Source of the DNA: Petrotoga olearia DSM 13574
GTDB taxonomy: Bacteria; Thermotogota; Thermotogae; Petrotogales; Petrotogaceae
Direction of reading: 5' to 3'
NCBI RefSeq assembly: GCF_002895525.1
Contig: NZ_AZRL01000005.1
Coordinates: 1 to 40,001, forward strand
Length of the DNA: 40,001 nt
The position numbers and the translations under genes are program-made. Numbering within the stretch: the first letter of the stretch is position 1; the number at the start of each line of letters is the position of its first letter. Shown piece after piece: positions 1 to 7,604 of this stretch. The notes below the pieces were generated by a model that was given only the letters and a program-made list of their open reading frames with translations, searched no databases and was not told the DNA's origin.

Positions 1-21
1 CTTAAGGGGTTTACCCCTTAA
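1..21. repeat. Partial copy of dispersed hairpin repeat at the left edge
   Basis: TTAAGGGG (2-9) and CCCCTTAA (14-21) form a perfect 8-bp hairpin with a 4-nt loop. Bases 1-16 are identical to 12015-12030, the end of the first unit of the tandem repeat between flhG and the PilZ gene. No T-tract follows, so it does not read as a simple terminator. It is probably the end of another repeat copy whose remainder lies left of the window. Confidence 0.6.
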
Positions 22-89
22 TGTCCAATTATAGCACCAAAATATTAAAATGAATAAAGGGTGAAAATACGAAAAAAATTGTGGTAAAA

Positions 90-95
90 TATAAT
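90..95 (+). promoter_or_regulatory. Possible -10 element upstream of cinA
   Basis: A consensus TATAAT lies 39 bases before the likely cinA start. No convincing -35 hexamer is present at 16-18 nt spacing, and there is no TG extension. Because the surroundings are AT-rich, this is only a weak promoter call. Confidence 0.3.
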
Positions 96-134
96 GAATT
101 TGTTTAAATAATATAAACTATAGGAGTGACATCT

Positions 135-1346
135 TTGAAATCTTGCATAATTGCAACAGGTAATGAACTAACGGAAGGTATTATATTAGACAAAAACTCA
201 AAATACCTTGCTGAAAAGCTCAAATATATTGGATACGATACTTTAAAAATAACGAATGTAAAAGATGATTTACCTTTGATAAAATTATCAATTCAAGAAG
301 CATTGGAAATGTGTGATACAATATTTATAACAGGTGGGTTAGGACCAACACAAGATGATTTAACAGTTCAAGCTGTTTCTGAAATTTGCAACATAGATAT
401 CGTATTAAATGAAGATTTATTTGAGAAAATAAAACAGTATTATTATAACAAAAGTGGAAAATACCTAAGCATATTAAAAAAACAAAGTTATGTTTTAAAA
501 AATTCCGAGATATTACAAAATCCTATAGGAAGTGCCCCCGGTCAGAAAGTTCAAGTTAACGACAAAACCATTTATTTATTGCCTGGACCGTATAATGAGA
601 TGAAATCAATCTTTGATACATATATATATAATGAATTAAAAAGAGATGTGAAAAGCGACGACGTAGAATATTCACTTTACTTTTATGGTTTAACAGAAGC
701 TGAGTTAATGCAGGAAGTTTCAGTTATCTTAAAAAACACTGATTACTCTACTAAAATCGAAGAGTATATCGGTCCAAGTTTAAGGGTTAGAATGCAAAAA
801 AATGACGATTTTGAGCCTATATTGGAAAAGATACTATCTCAATTTAGTAAGTATTTTATTGGTTTCAAAAGTTTAGAAATTACTTTATTTAACACATTAA
901 TGGAAGCTTCAAAAACACTTTCTTTTGCTGAGTCATGTACTGGAGGAATGCTTTCGGATACATTGGTATCCATTCCCGGTGCTTCTAATATATTCAAAGG
1001 TTCCGTGGTCACGTATTCTAATGACTCAAAAGTGAAATTATTGGATGTTAAAAAAGAAACGATAGAGAAATTTGGAGCTGTTAGCGAAGAAACCGTCAAA
1101 GAAATGGCATATGGTTTGAAGAAAATTATGCAAAGTGATATCTGTGTAGCTGTTAGTGGTATTGCAGGGCCGAGCTCAGGAAGTGAACAAAAACCTGTGG
1201 GGACTGTATGGTTTGGTTTTCTCACTAATGAGGATTTTGTTGCCCTAAAAGAAGTTTTTTCAGGAGACAGGAATGAAATTCGAAAAAGAGCAACCTATTT
1301 TGCTTTTTGGAATATTTTAAATTTAGTTCGAAATCAAAATCCCTAG
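135..1346 (+). CDS. cinA: CinA-family protein (NMN deamidase / nucleotide-repair type)
   Basis: Two-domain CinA protein of about 403 aa. The N-terminal molybdopterin-binding-like domain (about 1-170) contains ATGNELTEG and FITGGLGPTQDD. The C-terminal CinA/PncC domain (about 250-400) contains SFAESCTGGMLSD and VSGIAGPSSG. In this family the C-terminal domain deamidates nicotinamide mononucleotide in pyridine nucleotide recycling, and the N-terminal domain has been linked to ADP-ribose hydrolysis. I place the start at TTG 135 because GGAG at 123-126 is then 8 nt away and the protein begins MKSCIIATGNEL, as in the family. An in-frame GTG at 126 overlaps that ribosome binding site. The gene stands 39 bases before cheA in the same direction, with no terminator between, so it may be co-transcribed with the motility block. 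Confidence 0.93.
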   Translation: MKSCIIATGNELTEGIILDKNSKYLAEKLKYIGYDTLKITNVKDDLPLIKLSIQEALEMCDTIFITGGLGPTQDDLTVQAVSEICNIDIVLNEDLFEKIKQYYYNKSGKYLSILKKQSYVLKNSEILQNPIGSAPGQKVQVNDKTIYLLPGPYNEMKSIFDTYIYNELKRDVKSDDVEYSLYFYGLTEAELMQEVSVILKNTDYSTKIEEYIGPSLRVRMQKNDDFEPILEKILSQFSKYFIGFKSLEITLFNTLMEASKTLSFAESCTGGMLSDTLVSIPGASNIFKGSVVTYSNDSKVKLLDVKKETIEKFGAVSEETVKEMAYGLKKIMQSDICVAVSGIAGPSSGSEQKPVGTVWFGFLTNEDFVALKEVFSGDRNEIRKRATYFAFWNILNLVRNQNP

Positions 1347-1385
1347 AAAAGGGAATAGAATAGTTTGAAATAGGAGGGGATAGAA

Positions 1386-3407
1386 TTGGCGAATTATGAT
1401 GTATATTTAAATGTTTTTTTAGAGGAATCTAAAGAAAATATTCAAGAGCTTAATGACCTTCTACTTGAACTTGAAAAAGATAAAAGTAACCTAGAAATAA
1501 TAAACGAGATTTTTAGAGTAATTCACACCTTAAAAGGTATGGCAGGGACAATGGAGTTTGATACTTTGGCTAAATTTTCACACAAATTGGAAAATGTGTT
1601 AGATTCATTAAGAAATAAAAAGATTGATTTAACTGATGATCTGATGGATTTTTTGTTTAAGGCCTCAGACGCACTGGAAGAGAGTATTTCAGATATCGCC
1701 CAAGGAGGGAAGGGGGGCATAGAAAAACTGGAAAAACTGTTAGATAAAATTGACTCGTATGGAGAATTAACTGGTTCGTCTAAACCTCCTAAAGATAAAA
1801 TAACTGAAAAAGAAGAAAATCTAGATAAACAGAGGAACAACTTGTACTCTAAAATGGACAACGAAACTAAGGAGCTATTGGAGAAAGTTTTTAAAAAAGC
1901 AAAAGAAAGAAATCTAAACTTTTTAATTTTAAATGTTATTTTAGAGGACGGTGTTCAGTTAAAACAAGCAAGAGCTTACGCTATACATCACAAGTTAGAA
2001 GACAACGGTTGTGAGATAGTTTATACGTATCCTAGCGTTGAAGAGATAGAAAAAGAAAATTTTGATAAAGAGTTGATTTTTGGAGTTGTTACCTCAAAAA
2101 GTATTGGAGAGATAGCAGAACTCGTCAATAAAGTTGCCGAAGTGGAATCAGTTTATGTTGATGAATTTTCAACAAACAACCTGTTTTTTTCGAGAGAAGA
2201 GAATAAGGATGAGGAAGAAGAATTAAAACAAGAAGGTTTAGAGAACAACAAAAAAGAAGTTAAGCTTTCAAAAAGTATCAGAGTAGATATAAATAAATTG
2301 GATGAGTTGATGAATTTAATGGCAGAACTCGTTATAGCTCGAAGTAGAATTATTGAGACTTTAAGTAAATACGATGTAAAAGATGTTGACGAAAGTTTAA
2401 CCCAACTTTCAAGGATAACCTTAGATCTCCAAAATGTTGTTATGAAAATTAGAATGGTTCCTGTCGCGTTTGTTTTCAATCGATTTCCAAGGCTTGTACG
2501 AGATCTTGCAAAGGAATTAGGGAAAAAAGTGAACTTTGTTATTCAAGGAGAAGAAACGGAATTAGATAGAACTGTGGTTGATGAGATAGGTGAACCGTTA
2601 GTTCATTTATTAAGGAACTCCATAGATCATGGTATAGAAGGTCCTCATGAGCGTTTGGCCAAAGGTAAACCTGAAACAGGAACTTTGAAGTTATCAGCTA
2701 GGCATGAAGGGAATGGAGTTATCATAGAAGTCGAAGATGATGGAAAAGGGTTCGATAAAAATGAAATACTCCGCACCGCTATAAATAAAGGATTGATCAG
2801 CTCTTCAGAAGCCTCGAAATTGAGTGATGAAGAAATATACAATTTCGTCTTTCTACCAGGGTTTTCTACTAAAACCGCTGCTACTGAATTGTCAGGTAGA
2901 GGGGTTGGAATGGATGTAGTTAAAAGTACTATAGAAAGTTTAAAAGGTACCATTTCTTTGGAAACAAAAAAGGAAAAAGGTACAAAGATAAGTATTAGTT
3001 TACCTCTTACCTTGGCAATTATTGAAGCTCTTTTAATAACTGTAAATGAGCATGTCTATGCTATACCAATTGCTAACATAGATACAACTCAAAGAATGAG
3101 TGACGGTGAGTTAAAAGTTGTCCAAGGTCAAGAAGTTTTCCTTTTGAGAGGGGAAGTAATGCCTGTGGTACGATTAAGGAAACTATTTGGTTATGAAAAG
3201 AAAAAAGGTTCTTCAAACGAATATATTATTATTGTGAAAATGGGAAACAAAAAATATGGTGTAGTTGTCGATAAGTTATTAGGTCAAGATGATATAGTTA
3301 TCAAATCCTTGGGATCTTTGCTGAATGATGTTAAGGAATTTAGTGGAGGTGCAATTTTAGGAGACGGTAGGATAGCCCTTATATTAGATGTAGCTTCTTT
3401 AATATAA
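1386..3407 (+). CDS. cheA: Chemotaxis histidine kinase CheA
   Basis: Full-length CheA of 673 aa, the cytoplasmic kinase that receives receptor signals and phosphorylates CheY. The P1 HPt domain has the phospho-accepting His at residue 47 ([11 protein letters not shown]). A CheY-docking P2-like domain covers about 165-260, followed by an acidic linker (about 271-292) and P3 dimerisation helices (about 295-350). The P4 ATPase has its N box at about 407-418 ([12 protein letters not shown]), G1 at 451-455 (DDGKG) and G2 at 504-509 (GRGVGM). A CheW-like P5 domain runs from about 540 to the end. The start is TTG 1386, behind the strong AGGAGGGG site at 1372-1379. It is followed by cheW and cheY after an unusually long 118-base spacer. 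Confidence 0.97.
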   Translation: MANYDVYLNVFLEESKENIQELNDLLLELEKDKSNLEIINEIFRVIHTLKGMAGTMEFDTLAKFSHKLENVLDSLRNKKIDLTDDLMDFLFKASDALEESISDIAQGGKGGIEKLEKLLDKIDSYGELTGSSKPPKDKITEKEENLDKQRNNLYSKMDNETKELLEKVFKKAKERNLNFLILNVILEDGVQLKQARAYAIHHKLEDNGCEIVYTYPSVEEIEKENFDKELIFGVVTSKSIGEIAELVNKVAEVESVYVDEFSTNNLFFSREENKDEEEELKQEGLENNKKEVKLSKSIRVDINKLDELMNLMAELVIARSRIIETLSKYDVKDVDESLTQLSRITLDLQNVVMKIRMVPVAFVFNRFPRLVRDLAKELGKKVNFVIQGEETELDRTVVDEIGEPLVHLLRNSIDHGIEGPHERLAKGKPETGTLKLSARHEGNGVIIEVEDDGKGFDKNEILRTAINKGLISSSEASKLSDEEIYNFVFLPGFSTKTAATELSGRGVGMDVVKSTIESLKGTISLETKKEKGTKISISLPLTLAIIEALLITVNEHVYAIPIANIDTTQRMSDGELKVVQGQEVFLLRGEVMPVVRLRKLFGYEKKKGSSNEYIIIVKMGNKKYGVVVDKLLGQDDIVIKSLGSLLNDVKEFSGGAILGDGRIALILDVASLI

Positions 3408-3525
3408 TAAATAATTTAATTGCTAAAGTAATTAAATGAAGGTGTGTAGTAAGGCTAAAGAGTTCTTAAACAAATTTTAGAAGTTAGAAAGGTGTTATAA
3501 ATAGTTGTAAAAGAGGGGGAAATAT

Positions 3526-3954
3526 ATGATGGAAGACGTGCTTTCTTTCAAAATTGTGGATCAAGAATATGCTTTGCCCATAGAGAATATAGAAAGTGTT
3601 GTAGATAAGACCGATGTAACACCCGTTCCGAATTCAAAATACTTCGTAGTTGGTTTAATAAATTTAAGGGGAAGAATAGTTCCTGTTATCGAATTAACTA
3701 AAATTTTAGGTATTGAAGTTCCTAATGACCATATTTATGAAAATATCCTTATTTTAAAGATAGACGAAGAGGAGATAGGAATGTATGTTGACGAAGTTGA
3801 AAACGTTCTTTCCATTGATCCCGACAAGTTGGAAAAATTCCATTCAAAAGAGTCTACTTATTCAGATAAAGTTAAAGGCGTTATAAAGATAGAAAATAGA
3901 TTGATAGTATATCTCGATTTAGAAAGTATCTTAGAGGCCGAATTAAAAAAGTAA
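3526..3954 (+). CDS. cheW: Chemotaxis coupling protein CheW
   Basis: A 142-aa CheW-domain protein with no other domain, which couples chemoreceptors to the P5 domain of CheA. The sequence has the CheW pattern: LSFKIVDQEYALPIENI at the N-terminus, the conserved VVGLINLRGRIVPVIEL segment at about 44-60, and a second beta half ending KGVIKIENRLIVYLDLE. The start is ATG 3526 behind GAGGGGG (3513-3519); a second ATG follows immediately and is a minor alternative. The length is normal for stand-alone CheW. Confidence 0.95.
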   Translation: MMEDVLSFKIVDQEYALPIENIESVVDKTDVTPVPNSKYFVVGLINLRGRIVPVIELTKILGIEVPNDHIYENILILKIDEEEIGMYVDEVENVLSIDPDKLEKFHSKESTYSDKVKGVIKIENRLIVYLDLESILEAELKK

Positions 3955-3982
3955 AAATTTTAAAGTCTTCGGAGGTGTTTTA

Positions 3983-4342
3983 ATGGCTAAAACAGTCTTA
4001 ATAGTAGATGATGCAGCTTTTATGAGAATGATGTTAAAAGACATATTAACAAAAGCAAATTATCAAGTAATCGGAGAAGCTAACAATGGTCAAGAAGCGG
4101 TCGAAAAGTATCAAGAACTAAAACCAGATTTTGTCACCATGGATATAACTATGCCTGTTAAAGACGGTATTCAAGCTATAAAAGAGATTAAAAAGATGGA
4201 CCCTAACGCTAAGATCATAGTTTGCAGTGCTATGGGCCAACAGGCTATGGTTATAGAATCCATTCAGGCTGGTGCTAAAGATTTTATCGTGAAACCCTTT
4301 CAACCTAATAGGGTTATTGAAGCTTTACAAAAATTGGAGTAG
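3983..4342 (+). CDS. cheY: Chemotaxis response regulator CheY
   Basis: A 119-aa single receiver domain. The acidic pair is D9/D10, the phospho-accepting aspartate is D54 (TMDITMPVKDG), the conserved Ser is at 82 (VCSAMGQQ) and the lysine is K104 (FIVKPF). As in other CheY proteins, CheA would phosphorylate it and it would act at the flagellar switch. CheC/CheD, encoded further on, would provide dephosphorylation since no CheZ is seen. The ATG at 3983 follows GGAGGTG with good spacing. It is followed 5 bases later by the fliO-like gene, so chemotaxis and export genes appear to share a transcript. Confidence 0.96.
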   Translation: MAKTVLIVDDAAFMRMMLKDILTKANYQVIGEANNGQEAVEKYQELKPDFVTMDITMPVKDGIQAIKEIKKMDPNAKIIVCSAMGQQAMVIESIQAGAKDFIVKPFQPNRVIEALQKLE

Positions 4343-4347
4343 TTTAA

Positions 4348-4731
4348 ATGCCTACTAACTATGCAACTCCAACCAATAATTTGGTTAATGTGTCTTTTTG
4401 GTTCTTAGCCATAATTTTACTCATCATACTTGTTGTGGTATTTTATTATATACTGGCTAAAACATTAAAAAAGGGTCCTAAAAGCAGGGAAGTGAAGATG
4501 GTAAAAAAATATTATCTAGATAGGAATTTATATGTTGGAATATTAAAAGTTTTTAAAGAATATTACATTATTTTGGCTACTTCCAATTCCAGTGAAATAA
4601 TAAGAAAGTTAGAAGAAGAAGAGGTTCAGGAAATTATGAATGAACATCCTAAATTTCTTGAAACCTTTTCAAATATATTGAAAAAAGATAAAATTTCAAG
4701 GGAAAGGGAAGAGGAAAAATTAAAAAAGTAA
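4348..4731 (+). CDS. fliO: FliO-like flagellar export accessory protein
   Basis: A 127-aa protein with a short N-terminal tail, one strong membrane segment at about 17-37 and a basic cytoplasmic stretch. A FliO-like beta domain follows (KKYYLDRNLYVGILKVFKEY, then YIILATS), and then a charged coiled tail. FliO stabilises FliP during assembly of the export gate, and its place directly before fliP, fliQ and fliR supports the call, since FliO is poorly conserved. The ribosome binding site, GGAG, lies inside the end of cheY. The gene ends with an A-rich stretch in which A AAA AAG (4722-4728) sits in frame directly before the TAA stop. Confidence 0.82.
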   Translation: MPTNYATPTNNLVNVSFWFLAIILLIILVVVFYYILAKTLKKGPKSREVKMVKKYYLDRNLYVGILKVFKEYYIILATSNSSEIIRKLEEEEVQEIMNEHPKFLETFSNILKKDKISREREEEKLKK

Positions 4732-5486
4732 AGATAATAATAATCCTGATTCTTTTTATCCTATCTTTCAATCAAATTTTTTCTCAAAATACCATTCAAC
4801 TTCCGGGGGTAGATATACAAATAAACGCAGACGAAGAAGTTAATACCTTAACGCCGACGTTGACAATACTTTTAATTGTAACCGTTTTATCATTAGCCCC
4901 AGGATTTTTGATGTTATTTACTTCATTTACAAGAATAGTAGTTGTGCTAAGCTTCTTGAGGCAAGCCATGGGCACTAGGCAAGCCCCTCCAAATCAAGTA
5001 ATGCTAGCTTTAGCTCTTTTTTTAACGATAATGATAATGTTTCCTGTTTTTAATGGGGTGTATCAAGAGGCGATTATTCCATACAACCAAAATGAGATTG
5101 ATTATCAAGAAGCTATACAAATTAGTTGGCAACAATTCAAAGATTTCATGATTTCAGAGATAGTAGCTCATAAAAACGAAGACGATATCTATATGCTTTC
5201 ATCTTCAATGAATATAGAGATAGATAATATCGAAGAAACTCCTTTTCAAATTCTGGTACCAGCATTTGCAATAAGCGAGTTGGAAATCGCCTTCAAAATG
5301 AGTATATTACTCTATTTGCCATTTATCATAGTAGATATGGTGGTAGCAAGTATTCTATTATCAATGGGGATGATCATGATACCTCCAATTCTGATTTCTT
5401 TACCTTTTAAAATAATGATTTTTGTAATGGTAAATGGATGGGATCTCTTAATTGGTGGATTAGTAAGGAGTTTTGTGGGAGGATGA
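4719..5486 (+). CDS. fliP: Flagellar export gate protein FliP (non-canonical start proposed)
   Basis: FliP of the flagellar type III export gate, shown by LAPGFLMLFTSFTRIVVVLS, LRQAMGTRQAPPNQVM and the C-terminal membrane helices. The first ordinary start codon is TTG 4860, which would give 208 aa without the signal sequence usual for FliP. The frame stays open back to 4692 and, from 4719, encodes a basic start and hydrophobic core (KKVKIIIILILFILSF) with a signal-peptide look, giving about 255 aa, closer to family length. No ATG, GTG or TTG occurs in that extension. AUU 4719, preceded by AGAGGA, is the candidate I use; AUA 4734-4740 and CUG 4746 are others. A -1 frameshift from fliO is a further option. 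Identity is certain and the start is not. Confidence 0.9.
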   Translation: MKKVKIIIILILFILSFNQIFSQNTIQLPGVDIQINADEEVNTLTPTLTILLIVTVLSLAPGFLMLFTSFTRIVVVLSFLRQAMGTRQAPPNQVMLALALFLTIMIMFPVFNGVYQEAIIPYNQNEIDYQEAIQISWQQFKDFMISEIVAHKNEDDIYMLSSSMNIEIDNIEETPFQILVPAFAISELEIAFKMSILLYLPFIIVDMVVASILLSMGMIMIPPILISLPFKIMIFVMVNGWDLLIGGLVRSFVGG

Positions 5487-5490
5487 TCTC

Positions 5491-5757
5491 ATGAGTGAAG
5501 AGGTACTAATAGAGGTCTTTGAAAACGGGATACTTCTTTTTCTGAAAGTAGTCTCTCCAATTCTAATAATAAGTGTGGCCGTAGGGTTAATTATAAGTAT
5601 ATTTCAAGCAGTTACACAGCTTCACGAACAGACGTTAACTTTTGCACCTAAAATTATAATAACCTTTCTTGCGCTGGTTTTGATGTTCTCTTGGATAATG
5701 CAAAACTTATCAGATTTTTCATTTGAGTTATTCACGTATTATTTGGGAATGATTTAG
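5491..5757 (+). CDS. fliQ: Flagellar export gate protein FliQ
   Basis: An 88-aa protein with two membrane helices (about 15-39 and 52-73), the usual FliQ size and topology. The central VGLIISIFQAVTQLHEQTL and FAPKI segments are the FliQ family signature. FliQ packs around FliP/FliR in the membrane export gate. The start ATG 5491 follows GGGAGGAT with 6 nt spacing; an in-frame TTG at 5473 inside fliP would lack a proper site. The gene lies 4 bases after the fliP stop and its own stop abuts the fliR start, indicating translational coupling. Confidence 0.95.
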   Translation: MSEEVLIEVFENGILLFLKVVSPILIISVAVGLIISIFQAVTQLHEQTLTFAPKIIITFLALVLMFSWIMQNLSDFSFELFTYYLGMI

Positions 5758-6531
5758 GTGGTATTAGAAAACTTAACATACCAATTATGGATTTATTTTT
5801 TCATCTTTGCTAGGTTGGCTGGAATTACTTTTTTTATCCCTTTTTTTAGTACCGCTTTCGTTCCTGTTCAGGTAAAAGTTTTTATAACACTCTTTATTTC
5901 TTATTTGGTGCTTTTTGAGGTTAACGGCACATTTCCCATTAATTCGCCACCTCTTGTGATAATATTCTATTTGTTGATGAACTTTCTTTTTGGAAGTAGT
6001 GTAGGATTAATATCCAATATTTTGTTTTATGCTTTTCAATTTGCAGGAGAAACGATTGGTATACAAATGGGATTTGCAATGGCAAATGTTTTCGATCCTG
6101 TAACTAGCGATGAAATATCTTTGATTTCAGAACTTTCATTTTTGTTCAGTATATTTCTTTTTTTTATCTTTAAAGGGCCATTAATTTTATACTCAATAAT
6201 TATTGATTCTTTCAACAAGATTCCAGTTGTTTTTACGCTAACACCTGAAGGGTTTATGGTTTTTTCACAAAAATTATTTGATGTATTTACTATAGGGCTT
6301 CAACTTTCGATGCCGTTTATTGCATTTATGATTCTTTTGAAGGTTGCTTTGGGAATAGTTTCTAGATTGATACCTCAGGTTAATGTTTTTATGGTTGGTA
6401 TTCCACTAGAGATACTGGTAGGCTTTTTGCTTTTTTTAGGAGTGATTTTGATTTGGGAAGATCAATTTACAACTCTATTTTTTCAACTAATGGAATGGAT
6501 AAAAAAGTCGATGATTCTTCTATTTCAATAA
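5758..6531 (+). CDS. fliR: Flagellar export gate protein FliR
   Basis: A 257-aa integral membrane protein with about six hydrophobic segments. It carries FliR hallmarks: FARLAGITFFIPFFSTAFVP near the N-terminus, GFAMANVFDPVT in the middle, and VNVFMVGIPLEILVGFLL near the C-terminus. FliR is a structural component of the export gate with FliP and FliQ. The start is a GTG placed directly after the fliQ stop codon, with only a weak ribosome binding site, so translation is probably coupled to fliQ. The 3' end overlaps the proposed flhB start by 37 bases. Confidence 0.95.
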   Translation: MVLENLTYQLWIYFFIFARLAGITFFIPFFSTAFVPVQVKVFITLFISYLVLFEVNGTFPINSPPLVIIFYLLMNFLFGSSVGLISNILFYAFQFAGETIGIQMGFAMANVFDPVTSDEISLISELSFLFSIFLFFIFKGPLILYSIIIDSFNKIPVVFTLTPEGFMVFSQKLFDVFTIGLQLSMPFIAFMILLKVALGIVSRLIPQVNVFMVGIPLEILVGFLLFLGVILIWEDQFTTLFFQLMEWIKKSMILLFQ

Positions 6532-7586
6532 ACCTTCAACTTTTTGCTGATCCAGATAAAACAGAAGATCCCACGCCTAGAAGGTTAGAAAAAGCTCGAG
6601 AAGAAGGAAACATTCCTCAATCGAACGAGTTCAATATGGCGGTTAGTTTTTTATCGATTTCCCTTTTCTTGTGGGTAATATTTGAGCCTCTACTTAATGA
6701 TATTTTTAAGGTATTTTACGATTATTTATCTTTAGATTTAGATTTTTCACCAACAGATTTGCTTGGATATGAAATTAAAGCACATATGAACTTATACATT
6801 AAATTGGTACTTTTTTTTGGTGTTGCTGTTGTAGTTTCTACCCTTTTGGGAATGATTCAAACCAAATTTTTGTTTACTTTTAAATCTTTAAAATTGGATT
6901 TGAGCAAGATAAATCCTATTAAAGGATTTAAAAGGTTATTTTCTTTAAGGTCAGTAGTGGAACTTATAAAAGCCCTATTAAAATTAGCCATATTGGGATT
7001 GCTAACCTTTAATATAATAAAGTCCAATTGGTATAAGATACTCTCGTTGGCAGAGGAAGAAACTTCTTTTTCCTTTAATATGATTTTTGATTTAGTTATT
7101 AATATACTGTTTCAATTAGGGATAGCCCTACTTCTTCTCAGTTTGTTTGATTTTTGGTATCAGAGGTATGAATATAAAAAAGAGCTAAAAATGAGTAAGT
7201 ATGAGGTCAAACAAGAACGAAAAGAAATTGAAGGGAACCCTGAAATTAAACAAAGACAAAGAGAATTGATGAGAAATTTAGCAAGAAGTAGGATGATGCA
7301 AAAAGTCCCAGAGGCGGATGTTGTCATTACCAATCCTACTCATTATGCTGTTGCGATAGAGTACAAACCTGAAGAAATGCAGGCTCCGATAGTTGTAGCA
7401 AAAGGAAAGGACGAAGTCGCCTTCAAGATAAGAGATATTGCTTTTAAACATGGAATACCGATCTTAGAAAGGCCTGCTCTGGCAAGGGAAATTTATGAGA
7501 AAGTTGACATAAACGAAGAAATACCAGAACACCTATACACTTTAGTTGCAGAGGTATTAGCTTACGTCTACAAACTCAGTTATTAA
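6495..7586 (+). CDS. flhB: Flagellar export switch protein FlhB
   Basis: FlhB, the export component that switches substrate class after autocleavage. The N-terminus has the family motif LQLFADPDKTEDPTPRRL. Four membrane segments follow, then a charged cytoplasmic domain with the cleavage motif N280-P-T-H (DVVITNPTHYAVAIEY). I choose ATG 6495 (363 aa) because it gives the usual MDKK...LQLFAD start; an in-frame ATG at 6453, further inside fliR, adds 14 residues that do not look like FlhB. The start overlaps the end of fliR, so translation is likely coupled. Confidence 0.96.
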   Translation: MDKKVDDSSISINLQLFADPDKTEDPTPRRLEKAREEGNIPQSNEFNMAVSFLSISLFLWVIFEPLLNDIFKVFYDYLSLDLDFSPTDLLGYEIKAHMNLYIKLVLFFGVAVVVSTLLGMIQTKFLFTFKSLKLDLSKINPIKGFKRLFSLRSVVELIKALLKLAILGLLTFNIIKSNWYKILSLAEEETSFSFNMIFDLVINILFQLGIALLLLSLFDFWYQRYEYKKELKMSKYEVKQERKEIEGNPEIKQRQRELMRNLARSRMMQKVPEADVVITNPTHYAVAIEYKPEEMQAPIVVAKGKDEVAFKIRDIAFKHGIPILERPALAREIYEKVDINEEIPEHLYTLVAEVLAYVYKLSY

Positions 7587-7604
7587 TTCATTGGGGGGTT
7601 AGCG

